NCBI GenBank assembly: GCA_965199235.1
Contig: CBDAQU010000002.1
Location: 2,356,001 to 2,420,000 of the forward strand
From: BOG-908 sp965199235
GTDB lineage: Bacteria > Pseudomonadota > Alphaproteobacteria > Acetobacterales > Acetobacteraceae
DNA: 64,000 nucleotides
Direction of reading: 5' to 3'
Part shown: one piece after another, positions 51,749 to 60,370 of the stretch
How the letters are laid out: each line of letters starts with the position of its first letter
Numbering within the stretch: the stretch's first letter is position 1
The notes under the pieces: model-generated
What the model was told of the DNA's origin: nothing
The model's input: the letters and a program-made list of their open reading frames with translations, nothing else
The model's database searches: none
Made by a program: the position numbers and the translations under genes

Positions 51749-53620
51749 ATGGACGGTATGGGCAATCGCGACCTGGAAGCCGCTTTGCTGGACGATGGCG
51801 TGCAGATGCGCGGGCGACACCAGGTGCGCGTGGATCGCTCGCGCGACGCCCTGCTCACCGATTTCGGCCGTTCCACGCTCGACGACCGCTATTTGCTGCC
51901 AGGCGAAAGCTACCAGGACCTGTTCGCCCGCGTCGCCAGCTTCTATGGCGACGACGCCGCCCACGCCCAGCGCCTCTACGACTACATCAGCCGCCTTTGG
52001 CTGATGCCGGCCACCCCCGTGCTGTCCAACGGCGGCACCGAGCGCGGCCTGCCGATCTCCTGCTTCCTCAACGAGGCCTCCGACAGCCTGGACGGCATCG
52101 TCGGCCTGTGGAACGAAAACGTGTGGCTGGCCAGCAAGGGCGGCGGCATCGGCAGCTACTGGGGCAACCTTCGCTCCATCGGCGAGAAGGTCGGCCAGAA
52201 CGGCAAGACCAGCGGCGTCATCCCCTTCATCCGCGTGATGGACTCCCTCACCCTGGCCATCAGCCAGGGCTCGCTGCGCCGCGGCTCTGCGGCCGTCTAC
52301 CTGCCCGTCTGCCATCCCGAGATCGAGGAGTTCATCGAGATACGCCGCCCCACCGGCGGCGACCCGAACCGCAAGGCGCCCAACTTGCACCACGGCATCC
52401 TGATCACCGACGATTTCATGCGCGCGGTGGAAAGCGACACTTTGTGGTCGCTGCGCTCGCCCAAGGATCAGAGCATCGTGCGCCAGGTTTCCGCCCGGTC
52501 TCTGTGGATACGCATCCTGATCGCGCGCGTGGAGACCGGCGAGCCTTACCTCGTCTTCTCCGACCACGTGAACAACGCACGGCCCGACCACCACAAATTC
52601 GCCGGCCTGGAAGTCAAGACCTCCAATTTGTGCAGCGAGATCACCCTGCCCACCGGCATCGACCAGTATGGCCGTCAGCGCACGGCCGTGTGCTGCCTGT
52701 CCTCGGTGAACCTCGAAACCTGGTTCGAGTGGAAGGACCACCCGCTGTTCATCGAGGACACCATGCGGTTCCTCGACAACGTGCTGCAGGATTTCATCGA
52801 CCGCGCGCCGGGCGACATGGACCGCGCGAAATACGCCGCCTCGCGCGAGCGTTCCGTGGGCCTCGGCGTGATGGGCTTTCACGGTTTCCTGCAGTCGCAG
52901 AACGTGCCCTTCGAAAGCGTGATCGCGAAAGTCTGGAACAAGCGGATGCACCGCCACATCCGCGAACAGGCCGATGCAGCCTCGCGCCTTCTCGCCGAGG
53001 AGCGCGGCCCATGCCCTGACGCCGCAGATTACGGCGTGATGGAACGCTTCTCAAACAAGCTGGCGGTCGCACCGACCGCAAGCATCTCGATCATCGCCGG
53101 CAATGCCAGCCCGGGCATCGAGCCGATCGCCGCCAACGTGTTCCTGCAGAAAACCCTGTCGGGCAGTTTCACGGTCCGCAACCGACACCTGCAGCTCCTG
53201 CTCGAACAGCGCGGCCACGACACCGACGAGGTCTGGTCGTCGATCACTCTGCGCGGCGGCAGCGTGCAGCATCTAGACTTCCTCACCGAACAGGAACGCG
53301 CGGTCTACAAGACCGCGTTCGAGCTCGACCAGCGCTGGATCATCGAGCACGCCGCCGACCGCACGCCGTTCATCTGCCAGAGCCAGTCGGTAAACGTGTT
53401 CCTGCCCGCCAACGTCCACAAGCGCGACCTGCACGAGATCCACATACTCGCCTGGAAGCGCGGACTGAAGTCCCTCTACTACTGCCGGTCGCTGTCGATC
53501 CAGCGCGCCGACACCGTCAGCGACATGCCGAAATCCTCGCTGATCGATGTTGGGCCGGTCGAGCCTGTGCCGCTGGTGGCGACTGCGACGAATTATGAGG
53601 AGTGCCTTAGCTGCCAGTAG
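51749..53620 (+). CDS. nrdA: Ribonucleotide reductase alpha subunit, class Ia
   Basis: 623 residues from ATG 51749 (ATG 51758 is close by). Active-site Cys are in LPISCFLNEAS, SNLCSEITLP and VCCLSSVNL, and the C-terminal redox pair is ECLSCQ. It reduces ribonucleoside diphosphates with the radical supplied by NrdB. No N-terminal ATP-cone is visible (the chain starts just before the catalytic barrel), so overall activity control by dATP is probably absent. nrdB lies 3 kb downstream rather than adjacent. Confidence 0.95.
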   Translation: MDGMGNRDLEAALLDDGVQMRGRHQVRVDRSRDALLTDFGRSTLDDRYLLPGESYQDLFARVASFYGDDAAHAQRLYDYISRLWLMPATPVLSNGGTERGLPISCFLNEASDSLDGIVGLWNENVWLASKGGGIGSYWGNLRSIGEKVGQNGKTSGVIPFIRVMDSLTLAISQGSLRRGSAAVYLPVCHPEIEEFIEIRRPTGGDPNRKAPNLHHGILITDDFMRAVESDTLWSLRSPKDQSIVRQVSARSLWIRILIARVETGEPYLVFSDHVNNARPDHHKFAGLEVKTSNLCSEITLPTGIDQYGRQRTAVCCLSSVNLETWFEWKDHPLFIEDTMRFLDNVLQDFIDRAPGDMDRAKYAASRERSVGLGVMGFHGFLQSQNVPFESVIAKVWNKRMHRHIREQADAASRLLAEERGPCPDAADYGVMERFSNKLAVAPTASISIIAGNASPGIEPIAANVFLQKTLSGSFTVRNRHLQLLLEQRGHDTDEVWSSITLRGGSVQHLDFLTEQERAVYKTAFELDQRWIIEHAADRTPFICQSQSVNVFLPANVHKRDLHEIHILAWKRGLKSLYYCRSLSIQRADTVSDMPKSSLIDVGPVEPVPLVATATNYEECLSCQ

Positions 53621-53632
53621 GGGAGGGGAGGG

Positions 53633-53665
53633 CTTCTTTTTCGACAGAAAGAAGCAAAAAACCTT
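53633..53665. repeat. Degenerate T/A palindrome after nrdA
   Basis: CTTCTTT (53633-53639) and AAAGAAG (53648-53654) form a hairpin followed by CAAAAAACCTT. Its reverse complement closely matches the element at 60205-60236, so it belongs to the same family. It may end the nrdA transcript. Confidence 0.5.
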
Positions 53666-53689
53666 CACTTTCTGGTTCCGGGTAAATCA

Positions 53690-55117
53690 TTGCTGGCTGT
53701 GTGGCATTGGGGGCTTCGCAACCGGGGCGATGTTGCCGTGCCGCTTGGCTTCTTGCTTGCAGTTCTTGTCACCGTCCATGTGTTGCTTCGCAAGCGCGAG
53801 CTTGCTTCCGCGGTTGGCTGGATCGGGCTTGCCTGGTTCGCCCCGATTGCCGGCTCCGTTGCCTACTTCCTCCTTGGCGTGAACCGCGTGCAGCGCCTCG
53901 CCCGGCGCCTGCGTGCGGACCCGCGCCGGCTCGGCGGAGAGCGCGCGGACGTCACGCAGAAAACCACCGACCACCATCTCGAAGCCCTCGCCCAGGGCAT
54001 CGGCCGCCTCACAGCCAGGCAGGTCCTGCCTGGCAACTCAGTCATTACCTACCAGAACGGCGACGAGGCTTACCCGCCCATGCTGGACGCCATCGCGGCG
54101 GCCCAGCACAGCATCGGCCTGTCCTCCTACATCTTTTTCGACGACCAGTGGGGCGGCCGGTTCGTGGGCGCGCTGGCGGCCGCCGACCGCCGCGGCGTGG
54201 CCGTTCGCGTGCTGCTCGACGGCGTCGGCAGCGGCTGGCTGCGCTCGCCCGCCTACCACCACCTCCGCAGGCGTGGCGTCACCGCTGCCCGCTTCCTGCA
54301 CTCGCCGCTGCCCTGGCGCATGCCGTTCCTCAACCTGCGCTCCCACAAGAAGATAATGGTGGTCGACGGCGCCATCGGTTTTACCGGCGGCATGAACATC
54401 AGTGACTTCAACGTGATGGCCGCACACACCGCAACCCCGGTGCAGGACACGCATTTCCGCATTGCCGGCCCGGCCGTCCGGCAGCTCGCCGAAGCCTTCG
54501 TCCAGGACTGGTTTTTCGCCGCCGCCGAGGACCTGTCCGGCCCAGCCTGGTTCCCCGGCATCGAGGCGGCCGGCCGGGTCCCCGCCCGAGTCATCACCTC
54601 GGGACCCGACGAGGACATCGAGAAGCTGGAGTTCGCGATGCTGCAGGCCGTCGCCTGCGCGCGCGAGACCATCGTCATCATGACACCCTACTTCCTGCCG
54701 GACGACCGCATGATCACCGCGCTTTCGCTGGCCGCCATGCGCGGCGTCGCCGTCGAGGTGGTCATCCCCGAGCGCAGCGACCACCGTCTGGTCGATTGGG
54801 CGGTCTGGGCCAATACCGGCCCGCTGCTGGCCGACGGCGTGCGCATCTGGCGCTGCCCGCCGCCGTTCCGGCATTCCAAGGTTATGGCGGTGGACGGGCT
54901 GTGGTGCCTGGTGGGCAGCTGCAACTGGGACATCCGCTCGTTCCGGCTCAATTTCGAGCTCTGCGTGGAGTTCTACGACGCGGCCCTGACGCGCTCCCTG
55001 GCCGCCTTCGTGCAGACCTGCCGCGGCCGCCCCTTCACTCAGGCCGACCTGGACGCGCGATCTCTCCCCGTCCGGCTGCGCGACGCAGCAATCCGGCTGG
55101 CTCTGCCCTATCTATGA
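53690..55117 (+). CDS. cls: Cardiolipin synthase (phospholipase D superfamily)
   Basis: 475 residues. Two N-terminal membrane helices (VAVPLGFLLAVLVTVHVLL; VGWIGLAWFAPIAGSVAYF) precede two HKD half-sites: RSHKKIMVVDG...GGMNISD and FRHSKVMAVDG...GSCNWDIRS. It joins two phosphatidylglycerols to cardiolipin in the inner membrane. The start is uncertain: TTG 53690 is the first usable codon, GTG 53699 the next, and neither has a strong ribosome site. Tail to tail with the ClC gene. Confidence 0.9.
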   Translation: MLAVWHWGLRNRGDVAVPLGFLLAVLVTVHVLLRKRELASAVGWIGLAWFAPIAGSVAYFLLGVNRVQRLARRLRADPRRLGGERADVTQKTTDHHLEALAQGIGRLTARQVLPGNSVITYQNGDEAYPPMLDAIAAAQHSIGLSSYIFFDDQWGGRFVGALAAADRRGVAVRVLLDGVGSGWLRSPAYHHLRRRGVTAARFLHSPLPWRMPFLNLRSHKKIMVVDGAIGFTGGMNISDFNVMAAHTATPVQDTHFRIAGPAVRQLAEAFVQDWFFAAAEDLSGPAWFPGIEAAGRVPARVITSGPDEDIEKLEFAMLQAVACARETIVIMTPYFLPDDRMITALSLAAMRGVAVEVVIPERSDHRLVDWAVWANTGPLLADGVRIWRCPPPFRHSKVMAVDGLWCLVGSCNWDIRSFRLNFELCVEFYDAALTRSLAAFVQTCRGRPFTQADLDARSLPVRLRDAAIRLALPYL

Positions 55118-55122
55118 ACCGC

Positions 55123-56427
55123 TTACCTGCTGTCGCCCGCGACAAAACCCTTTGCCAGCGCGTGATAGATGCCTTCCGGACACACGATGCTAGAGACGCC
55201 GTAGCCGATCAGGGAGGCCAACATCAGAGGCACCACCATAGCATGGTCGTTGGTCATTTCGGCGACGATGACGAAGGCGGTGATCGGCGCCTGCACCACG
55301 CCGGAGAAATACGCGACCATGCCCAGCACGACCAGGGCCTGCGCCGGCACCCCTGGCAGCAGTGCTGCGAAATCCGCGCCGAGCCCCGCGCCCACAGCGA
55401 GCGACGGCGCGAAGATGCCGCCCGGGATGAAGCTGACCGAGGAGGCCAGCGTCGCCGCCAGCTTCAGCGCCCCGAAATCCAGTCCAGGCGCACCGCCGCC
55501 GCCCTGGACCAGGGCGCGTGCCTGCGCGTAGCCGGTGCCGAACGCCGCACCGCCCGACAGCAGCCCGCACCCGGCCACGAACAACCCGCAGAACGCCGAA
55601 AACGCCACCGGACGCGCCGCCAGCACGCGCCCCAACGTCCCGGGCAGCCCGCGCCCGAAGGCGATCACCGCCCGGCTGAACCCGCCGCCGGCAAGCCCAC
55701 CGGCAACCCCCACCACCGGCACGCAAAACCACCCCTCCGCGCCGCGCAGTGTCGCGTGCGTCATGCCGAAATAGGTGTAGTCCCCCTGCAGGGCGAGCGA
55801 GGTGACGCCTGCAGCGATCACCGTGCCGATCACCACCCCGCTGGTGCGCGTCTCGAAGGCGCGGCTCATCTCCTCGATGCCGAACACGATGCCGGCGAGC
55901 GGCGTGTTGAACGCGGCTGCGACGCCTGCCGCCGCGCCTGCCAGGATCAGGCCGGTCTGCCGGCGCGGCGAAAGGCGGCCGGCGGCAAACATGATGGAGG
56001 CGCCCACCTGAACCGTCGGGCCCTCGCGCCCGATCGAGGCGCCGCACAGCAGGCCCAGCAGCAGAAGCACGATCTTGCCCGCGGCCAGGCGCAGCGACAC
56101 CAGCCTGGCCCGGGCATCCAGCCCGCACTGCCGCGCCGCGATCGCCTGCGGGATGCCGCTGCCGCCAGAGCCGGGAAAAAACCGTCGGGAGAGGAAGCTG
56201 CAAGCGGCGAACCCCGCCGGCGTCAGCAGCAGCGGAACGAGCGGCCAGCGGGCCAGCATCGCCCTGAACCCCGCACCTGTGCGGTCGGCGGCCCAGGCCA
56301 GTCCGATGGCCGCAGCACCCACCGCGACGCCGCCCAGCACGAACAACGCCCTGCGCTGCCAATGCCGCGTGGCCACGCGCATGCGGCGGGAACGCCGCAA
56401 GGTCAGCAGAGCGGGAGGACTGAGCAT
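55123..56427 (-). CDS. ClC-family chloride/proton exchanger
   Basis: 434 residues from ATG 56427, about ten to twelve helices. Selectivity motifs are present: GSGIPQ, GREGPTVQ with the gating Glu, and GGIFAPSL. The retained Glu suggests an H+/Cl- exchanger instead of a channel. A fairly conserved Tyr occurs in the C-terminal EGIYHAL. Exchangers of this type aid extreme acid resistance in enterics, which would suit an acid-living host, but that is inference. Divergent from nrdB. Confidence 0.9.
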   Translation of the reverse strand: MLSPPALLTLRRSRRMRVATRHWQRRALFVLGGVAVGAAAIGLAWAADRTGAGFRAMLARWPLVPLLLTPAGFAACSFLSRRFFPGSGGSGIPQAIAARQCGLDARARLVSLRLAAGKIVLLLLGLLCGASIGREGPTVQVGASIMFAAGRLSPRRQTGLILAGAAAGVAAAFNTPLAGIVFGIEEMSRAFETRTSGVVIGTVIAAGVTSLALQGDYTYFGMTHATLRGAEGWFCVPVVGVAGGLAGGGFSRAVIAFGRGLPGTLGRVLAARPVAFSAFCGLFVAGCGLLSGGAAFGTGYAQARALVQGGGGAPGLDFGALKLAATLASSVSFIPGGIFAPSLAVGAGLGADFAALLPGVPAQALVVLGMVAYFSGVVQAPITAFVIVAEMTNDHAMVVPLMLASLIGYGVSSIVCPEGIYHALAKGFVAGDSR

Positions 56428-56465
56428 TGCTCCGATACTAGGGCATCCCCGTTCTGCTGCCCACA

Positions 56466-56478
56466 CCACAATTTGTGG
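56466..56478. promoter_or_regulatory. Candidate NrdR-like dyad upstream of nrdB
   Basis: CCACAATTTGTGG is a perfect dyad around one central T, resembling the CACAATAT...GTG pattern of NrdR boxes. A second dyad, ATGGT-GATAG-ACCAT (56504-56518), lies 39 bases downstream, wider than usual for NrdR pairs. No equally clear site was found before nrdA. Confidence 0.3.
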
Positions 56479-56598
56479 GTGAGTAGCAGTGGACATCCTG
56501 CATATGGTGATAGACCATGCGCGCCGCGGCAGAATCGCCCGCGCCGCTCGCAGGACGGGCGCGGCGTGCCCACATCAGGACAGCAGAGCAGGACGATC

Positions 56599-57624
56599 AT
56601 GGACCAGCACAGCCCCCACCCCGCCGTCGAGCAGCCGCAGCGTTTCGACCTGCTGACCGAGAACCCGGTCTACAAGCCGTTCCGCTACCCTTGGGCCTAC
56701 GACGCGTGGCTGACGCAGCAGCGCGTGCACTGGCTGCCCGAAGAGGTGCCGCTGGCCGACGACGTGAAGGACTGGCACCGCAACCTGACCGACGGCGAGC
56801 GCAACCTCGTCACGCAGATCTTCCGCTTCTTCACGCAGTCCGACGTCGAGGTGAACAACTGCTACATGAAGCACTACAGCCAGGTGTTCAAACCCACCGA
56901 GGTGCTGATGATGCTGAGCGCGTTCTCCAACATCGAAACGGTGCACATCGCCGCCTACAGCCACCTGCTCGACACCATCGGCATGCCCGAGATCGAGTAC
57001 CAGGCGTTCCGGCGCATCAAGGAGATGAAGGACAAGTTCGACTACATGCAGTCCTTCCGGGTGGACAGCAACCACGAGATCGCCAAGACGCTCGCCGCCT
57101 TCGGCGCTTTTACCGAGGGCTTGCAGCTGTTTGCCAGCTTCGCGATCCTGCTGAATTTCCCGCGCTTCAACAAGCTGAAGGGCATGGGCCAGATCGTGTC
57201 CTGGTCGGTGCGCGACGAGACCCTGCACTGCCTGTCGGTGATCAAGCTGTTCCGCACCTTCGTGCAGGAAAACCCCGAGATCTGGACCGAGGAGCTTCGC
57301 CGCGAGCTCTATATCATCTGCGCGACCATCGTGGACCACGAGGACGCATTCATCGACCTCGCCTTCGAGCTGGGCCCGGTGGAAGGCCTGACCGCGGCCG
57401 AGGTGAAAGAGTACATCCGCTTCATCGCCGACCGTCGCCTGATGCAGTTGGGCCTCAACCCGCTGTTCCACGTCGCCCGCAACCCGCTCCCCTGGCTCGA
57501 CGACATGCTGAACGCGCCCGAGCACGTGAACTTTTTCGAAAACCGCTCGACGGAGTACAGCAAGGCGTCGACCGTGGGCACGTGGGAGGACGTCTGGCCT
57601 GAGGCAGTAGGGGCTGCGGATTAA
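56599..57624 (+). CDS. nrdB: Ribonucleotide reductase beta subunit, class Ia
   Basis: 341 residues. Iron ligands and the radical Tyr are spaced as in the E. coli enzyme: ETVHIAAY (Glu, His, Tyr) in the middle helix, with the other ligands in the EGLQLFASF and RDETLHCLS helices. It holds the di-iron tyrosyl radical that drives NrdA. Starts at ATG 56599 after AGGA. It is separated from nrdA by cls and the ClC gene, so the two subunits are not obviously co-transcribed. Confidence 0.95.
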   Translation: MDQHSPHPAVEQPQRFDLLTENPVYKPFRYPWAYDAWLTQQRVHWLPEEVPLADDVKDWHRNLTDGERNLVTQIFRFFTQSDVEVNNCYMKHYSQVFKPTEVLMMLSAFSNIETVHIAAYSHLLDTIGMPEIEYQAFRRIKEMKDKFDYMQSFRVDSNHEIAKTLAAFGAFTEGLQLFASFAILLNFPRFNKLKGMGQIVSWSVRDETLHCLSVIKLFRTFVQENPEIWTEELRRELYIICATIVDHEDAFIDLAFELGPVEGLTAAEVKEYIRFIADRRLMQLGLNPLFHVARNPLPWLDDMLNAPEHVNFFENRSTEYSKASTVGTWEDVWPEAVGAAD

Positions 57625-57934
57625 ACATCGTCAGTCGGCCGGTCGTACGCATGACACCGGCCGACCAGACGACTTTGGATGCTGTTTGAGAACTGGTATC
57701 CTCCGCCAGCAACGAGGGCGAATGACCTGCCACCATTCACCCTGCACCGGAGTGTTCTTGTCGAAGTTTTCGGCGAGTTCTGCAGGCCTGCCTGGGCTAG
57801 GGGCAAAGTGATACAGATCGCCGTCCACGATGGTTCGTCGCTGATGCCGATCTAGGATCGGCGGCTTGCCACCACGGACGTGGACGGCATCTATGAGGCC
57901 GACCGGCGAATTCCCGTCCTCCGACTCCCCCGGG
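57625..57934. other. Intergenic stretch, no recognised gene
   Basis: 310 bases after nrdB. Minus-strand frames here run on antisense to the next gene and show no family pattern that I can name. Possible decayed accessory DNA next to the fragment at 57935. Confidence 0.4.
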
Positions 57935-58033
57935 TTGAGAGTATTCGTGCCACCGCCCGAATACCTGTTTGCGATGAAATGCCGTGCCATGCGCATCGGC
58001 GGTGCCGACGATGATGGCGACGTGGCCTTGTTT
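57935..58033 (+). pseudogene. Fragment of a DUF6036-like nucleotidyltransferase
   Basis: Thirty-three residues, LRVFVPPPEYLFAMKCRAMR then IGGADDDGDVALF, resemble the C-terminal core of DUF6036/AbiEii-like nucleotidyltransferases (PEYLLAMK...AMRIG...D-DD). It breaks off at the palindrome B copy starting at 58038. Only a remnant. Confidence 0.45.
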
Positions 58034-58037
58034 TGGC

Positions 58038-58083
58038 GAGCAATTTCGTCACCCCGACTGTTCCAGTCTGCGTGACATTGCTC
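58038..58083. repeat. Palindrome B, copy 2
   Basis: GAGCAA/TTGCTC outer arms and GACTG-TTC-CAGTC inner hairpin; 46 bases, the same length as 32117-32162. The inner stem pairs T-A where the other copy pairs C-G, so base pairing is kept. It lies 33 bases before the spermidine dehydrogenase-like start. Confidence 0.65.
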
Positions 58084-58116
58084 TAGGTATTGCAGCGCAA
58101 GACGAGGTGACCGCGG

Positions 58117-60084
58117 ATGGAAGGCGATCGTACCAGCAAGGACGAGCCGAGCGTGAACGGGCCTATTCATCGCCGCGACTTCCTCAACGGCGTCGCCGTC
58201 ACCGCGCTCGGCCTGGCCTCGGCGCGCGCCGAAGCCGAGGCGCTCGCCGCAGCCCAGGACACGCCTGGCTACTACCCGCCCGTGCTCACCGGCCTGCGCG
58301 GCAGCCATCCCGGCTCGTTCGAAGTGGCGCACAGCCTGCGCGACGGCAGCTTCTGGCGCACCGCACCGGCGCCGCAACCTGGCGAGGATGCCTACGACCT
58401 GGTCGTGGTCGGCGCCGGCATCAGCGGTCTCGCGGCGGCGCATTTCTATCGCGCGCAAAAACCCGGTGCGCGCGTGCTGATCCTGGACAACCACGACGAT
58501 TTCGGCGGCCACGCCAAGCGCAACGAGTTTGCGCTGGGCCGCCGCATGGAGCTGATGAACGGCGGCACGCTGGAGATCGACTCGCCACGCCCGTACAGCC
58601 CCGTGGCGGACGGGCTGCTGCGCACGCTCGGCATCGAGCCGGTCAAGCTCGAGGAAACCTGTGCCAAGAAAACCACCTACCCGTCGATGGGCCTCGGCCG
58701 AGGCATCTTCTTCGACCGGGAGACGTTCGGCCGCGACGCGCTGGTCACCGGCGTCGGCGAAAAACCCTGGGCGCAGATCCTGGCCACCGCACCGTTGTCG
58801 GACCGCGCACGCGCCGACATCGTGCGCCTGGAGGAGGGCGACGAGGATTTCATGCCCGGCCTGTCTTCCGACGAGAAAAAAGCCAGGCTGTCGCGCATCA
58901 GCTACCGCGATTTCCTGCTCCACACCGCCCGCGCCGATCCGGGCGTCATACCCTACTACCAGGGCGTCAGCCTCGACGAATGGGGCGTCGGCATCGACGC
59001 GATCTCCGCGCTCGATATCTGGGGCTTCGGCTACACCACCGCAGGTTTCGCCGGGCTGAAGCTGAAACCCGGCTCCGCGCCGCACATGGGCAACACGCCG
59101 TCCGGCTACGCCGACGGCGGATCGTACACCTTCCATTTCCCGGACGGCAACGCCAGCATCGCGCGGCTGCTGGTGCGCCGCCTGGTGCCGGCCGCCGTGC
59201 CGGGCAGCAGCGCGGCCGACGTGGTCACCAGCCGTGTCGACTACACCCAGCTCGACCGTGCCGGCCAGGCCGTGCGCATCCGGCTGAGCAGCATCGTCGT
59301 CGGCGCGCGCAACATCGGCATGCCGGAGGCGAGCCAGGGAGTCTTGCCGGAGGCGAGCCAGGGAGTCTTGCCGGAGGCGAGCCAGGGAGTCGAGATCGCC
59401 TACGCACGCGCCGGCCAGGTTTACCGGGTGCGCGCCCGGAACTGCGTGATGGCCGGCTACAACATGATGATCCCCTACATCTGCCCGGACATGCCCCGCG
59501 CCCAGCGCGACGCGCTGCACTACCTGGTGAAAGTGCCGCTGGTGTACACATCCGTTGCCGTGAGAAACTGGCAGCCGATGGTGAAGTCGGGCGTGCACGA
59601 GGTGTATGCGCCGGGTTCCTACTGGACCAGGCTGCAGCTGAACTCGGTGACCGACATCGGCCAGTACCGCTCGGTGCGCTCGCCCGACGAGCCGGTGCTG
59701 CTGCGCCTGACGCGCGTGCCGTGCCACCCTGGCCTCGACGAGCGGTCGCAGCACCGCCTGGGCCACGCCGAACTGCTCGCCACCCCGTTCTCCACCTACG
59801 AGGGCCACGTGCGCGACCAGTTGGGCCGCGTGTTCGGCCCCGCCGGTTTCGATGCCGCCCGCGACGTCACGGCCATCACGGTGAACCGCTGGCCGCACGG
59901 CTACGCCTACGAGTACAACCCGCTCTTCGACCCGGACTGGGCGCCAGGCCAGGCGCCGCACGAGCTGGGCCGCGCCCGCTTCGGCCGCATCGCCATCGCC
60001 AACTCGGATTCAGGCGCCGCCGCCTACACGGATTCGGCCATCGACCAGGCGCATCGCGCCGTGCAGGATTTGCTCGCCGTCTGA
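58117..60084 (+). CDS. Spermidine dehydrogenase-like FAD protein, Tat-exported
   Basis: 655 residues. A Tat signal (HRRDFLNGVAVTALGLASA) leads to an FAD domain: DLVVVGAGISGLAAAHFYR, LILDNHDDFGGHAKRNEF, and a C-terminal TAITVNRWPHGYAYEYNPLF. These segments agree with bacterial spermidine dehydrogenase, which oxidises spermidine in the periplasm. The neighbours (permease, gamma-glutamylpolyamine synthetase-like) support a polyamine pathway. Oddity: residues about 402-425 contain three copies of PEASQGVL from a 24-bp tandem repeat. Repeats flank the gene on both sides. Confidence 0.72.
   Translation: MEGDRTSKDEPSVNGPIHRRDFLNGVAVTALGLASARAEAEALAAAQDTPGYYPPVLTGLRGSHPGSFEVAHSLRDGSFWRTAPAPQPGEDAYDLVVVGAGISGLAAAHFYRAQKPGARVLILDNHDDFGGHAKRNEFALGRRMELMNGGTLEIDSPRPYSPVADGLLRTLGIEPVKLEETCAKKTTYPSMGLGRGIFFDRETFGRDALVTGVGEKPWAQILATAPLSDRARADIVRLEEGDEDFMPGLSSDEKKARLSRISYRDFLLHTARADPGVIPYYQGVSLDEWGVGIDAISALDIWGFGYTTAGFAGLKLKPGSAPHMGNTPSGYADGGSYTFHFPDGNASIARLLVRRLVPAAVPGSSAADVVTSRVDYTQLDRAGQAVRIRLSSIVVGARNIGMPEASQGVLPEASQGVLPEASQGVEIAYARAGQVYRVRARNCVMAGYNMMIPYICPDMPRAQRDALHYLVKVPLVYTSVAVRNWQPMVKSGVHEVYAPGSYWTRLQLNSVTDIGQYRSVRSPDEPVLLRLTRVPCHPGLDERSQHRLGHAELLATPFSTYEGHVRDQLGRVFGPAGFDAARDVTAITVNRWPHGYAYEYNPLFDPDWAPGQAPHELGRARFGRIAIANSDSGAAAYTDSAIDQAHRAVQDLLAV
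59322..59391 (+). repeat. In-frame 24-bp tandem repeat, three units
   Basis: Two full units (59322-59345 and 59346-59369) and one of 22 bases (59370-59391) are identical. Each adds eight residues, so copy number can change without a frameshift. It lies on a surface-loop-like segment between RNIGM and VEIAYA. Confidence 0.95.
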
Positions 60085-60136
60085 TCGACTCTGCGATGTG
60101 GCGTTTGCGCCCTGCCGTCGAGGGCGCGCGCGCCGA

Positions 60137-60235
60137 GGCAAGCAGTCCTTTTTGCAAAAAGGACCAAAAGCCTTTATTCGTTTGCTCCGCGACAGCCGGA
60201 CCAAGGTTTTTTGCTTCTTTTTTGCAAAAAAGAAG
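60137..60235. repeat. Two T/A palindromes in tandem
   Basis: The 20-bp palindrome GTCCTTTTTGCAAAAAGGAC is at 60145-60164, third copy in the window. At 60214-60235 a related 22-bp perfect palindrome with arms CTTCTTTTTTG and CAAAAAAGAAG follows. Flanks match those at 34782-34857. Lying between convergent genes, they could terminate transcription from both sides. Confidence 0.75.
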
Positions 60236-60293
60236 GACTTGCCTTCAGTTTGACGTCGACTGGCTGACACGCATCTTTGTTATCTTCTTCGGA

Positions 60294-60351
60294 GTGACGA
60301 AGTTGCTCGCCAAGATAAGGCCTAGACCGGTCTGAGGTCCGCCTACTCGCG
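60294..60351. repeat. Inverted partial copy of palindromes A and B
   Basis: GTGACGAAGTTGCTC (60294-60308) is the reverse complement of the start of palindrome B, and AGACCGGTCT (60324-60333) plus GGTCCGCCTACTCGCG match palindrome A reversed. Together with the copy at 58038 it brackets the spermidine dehydrogenase-like gene in opposite orientations. Confidence 0.55.
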
Positions 60352-60370
60352 GGCTGGTATCGGCAAACTC

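Noticed and set aside
57631..59961. 776-residue minus-strand open frame opposite the spermidine dehydrogenase-like gene
   Set aside because: Shadow of the plus-strand FAD protein; its composition is low-complexity and it even mirrors the 24-bp repeat.
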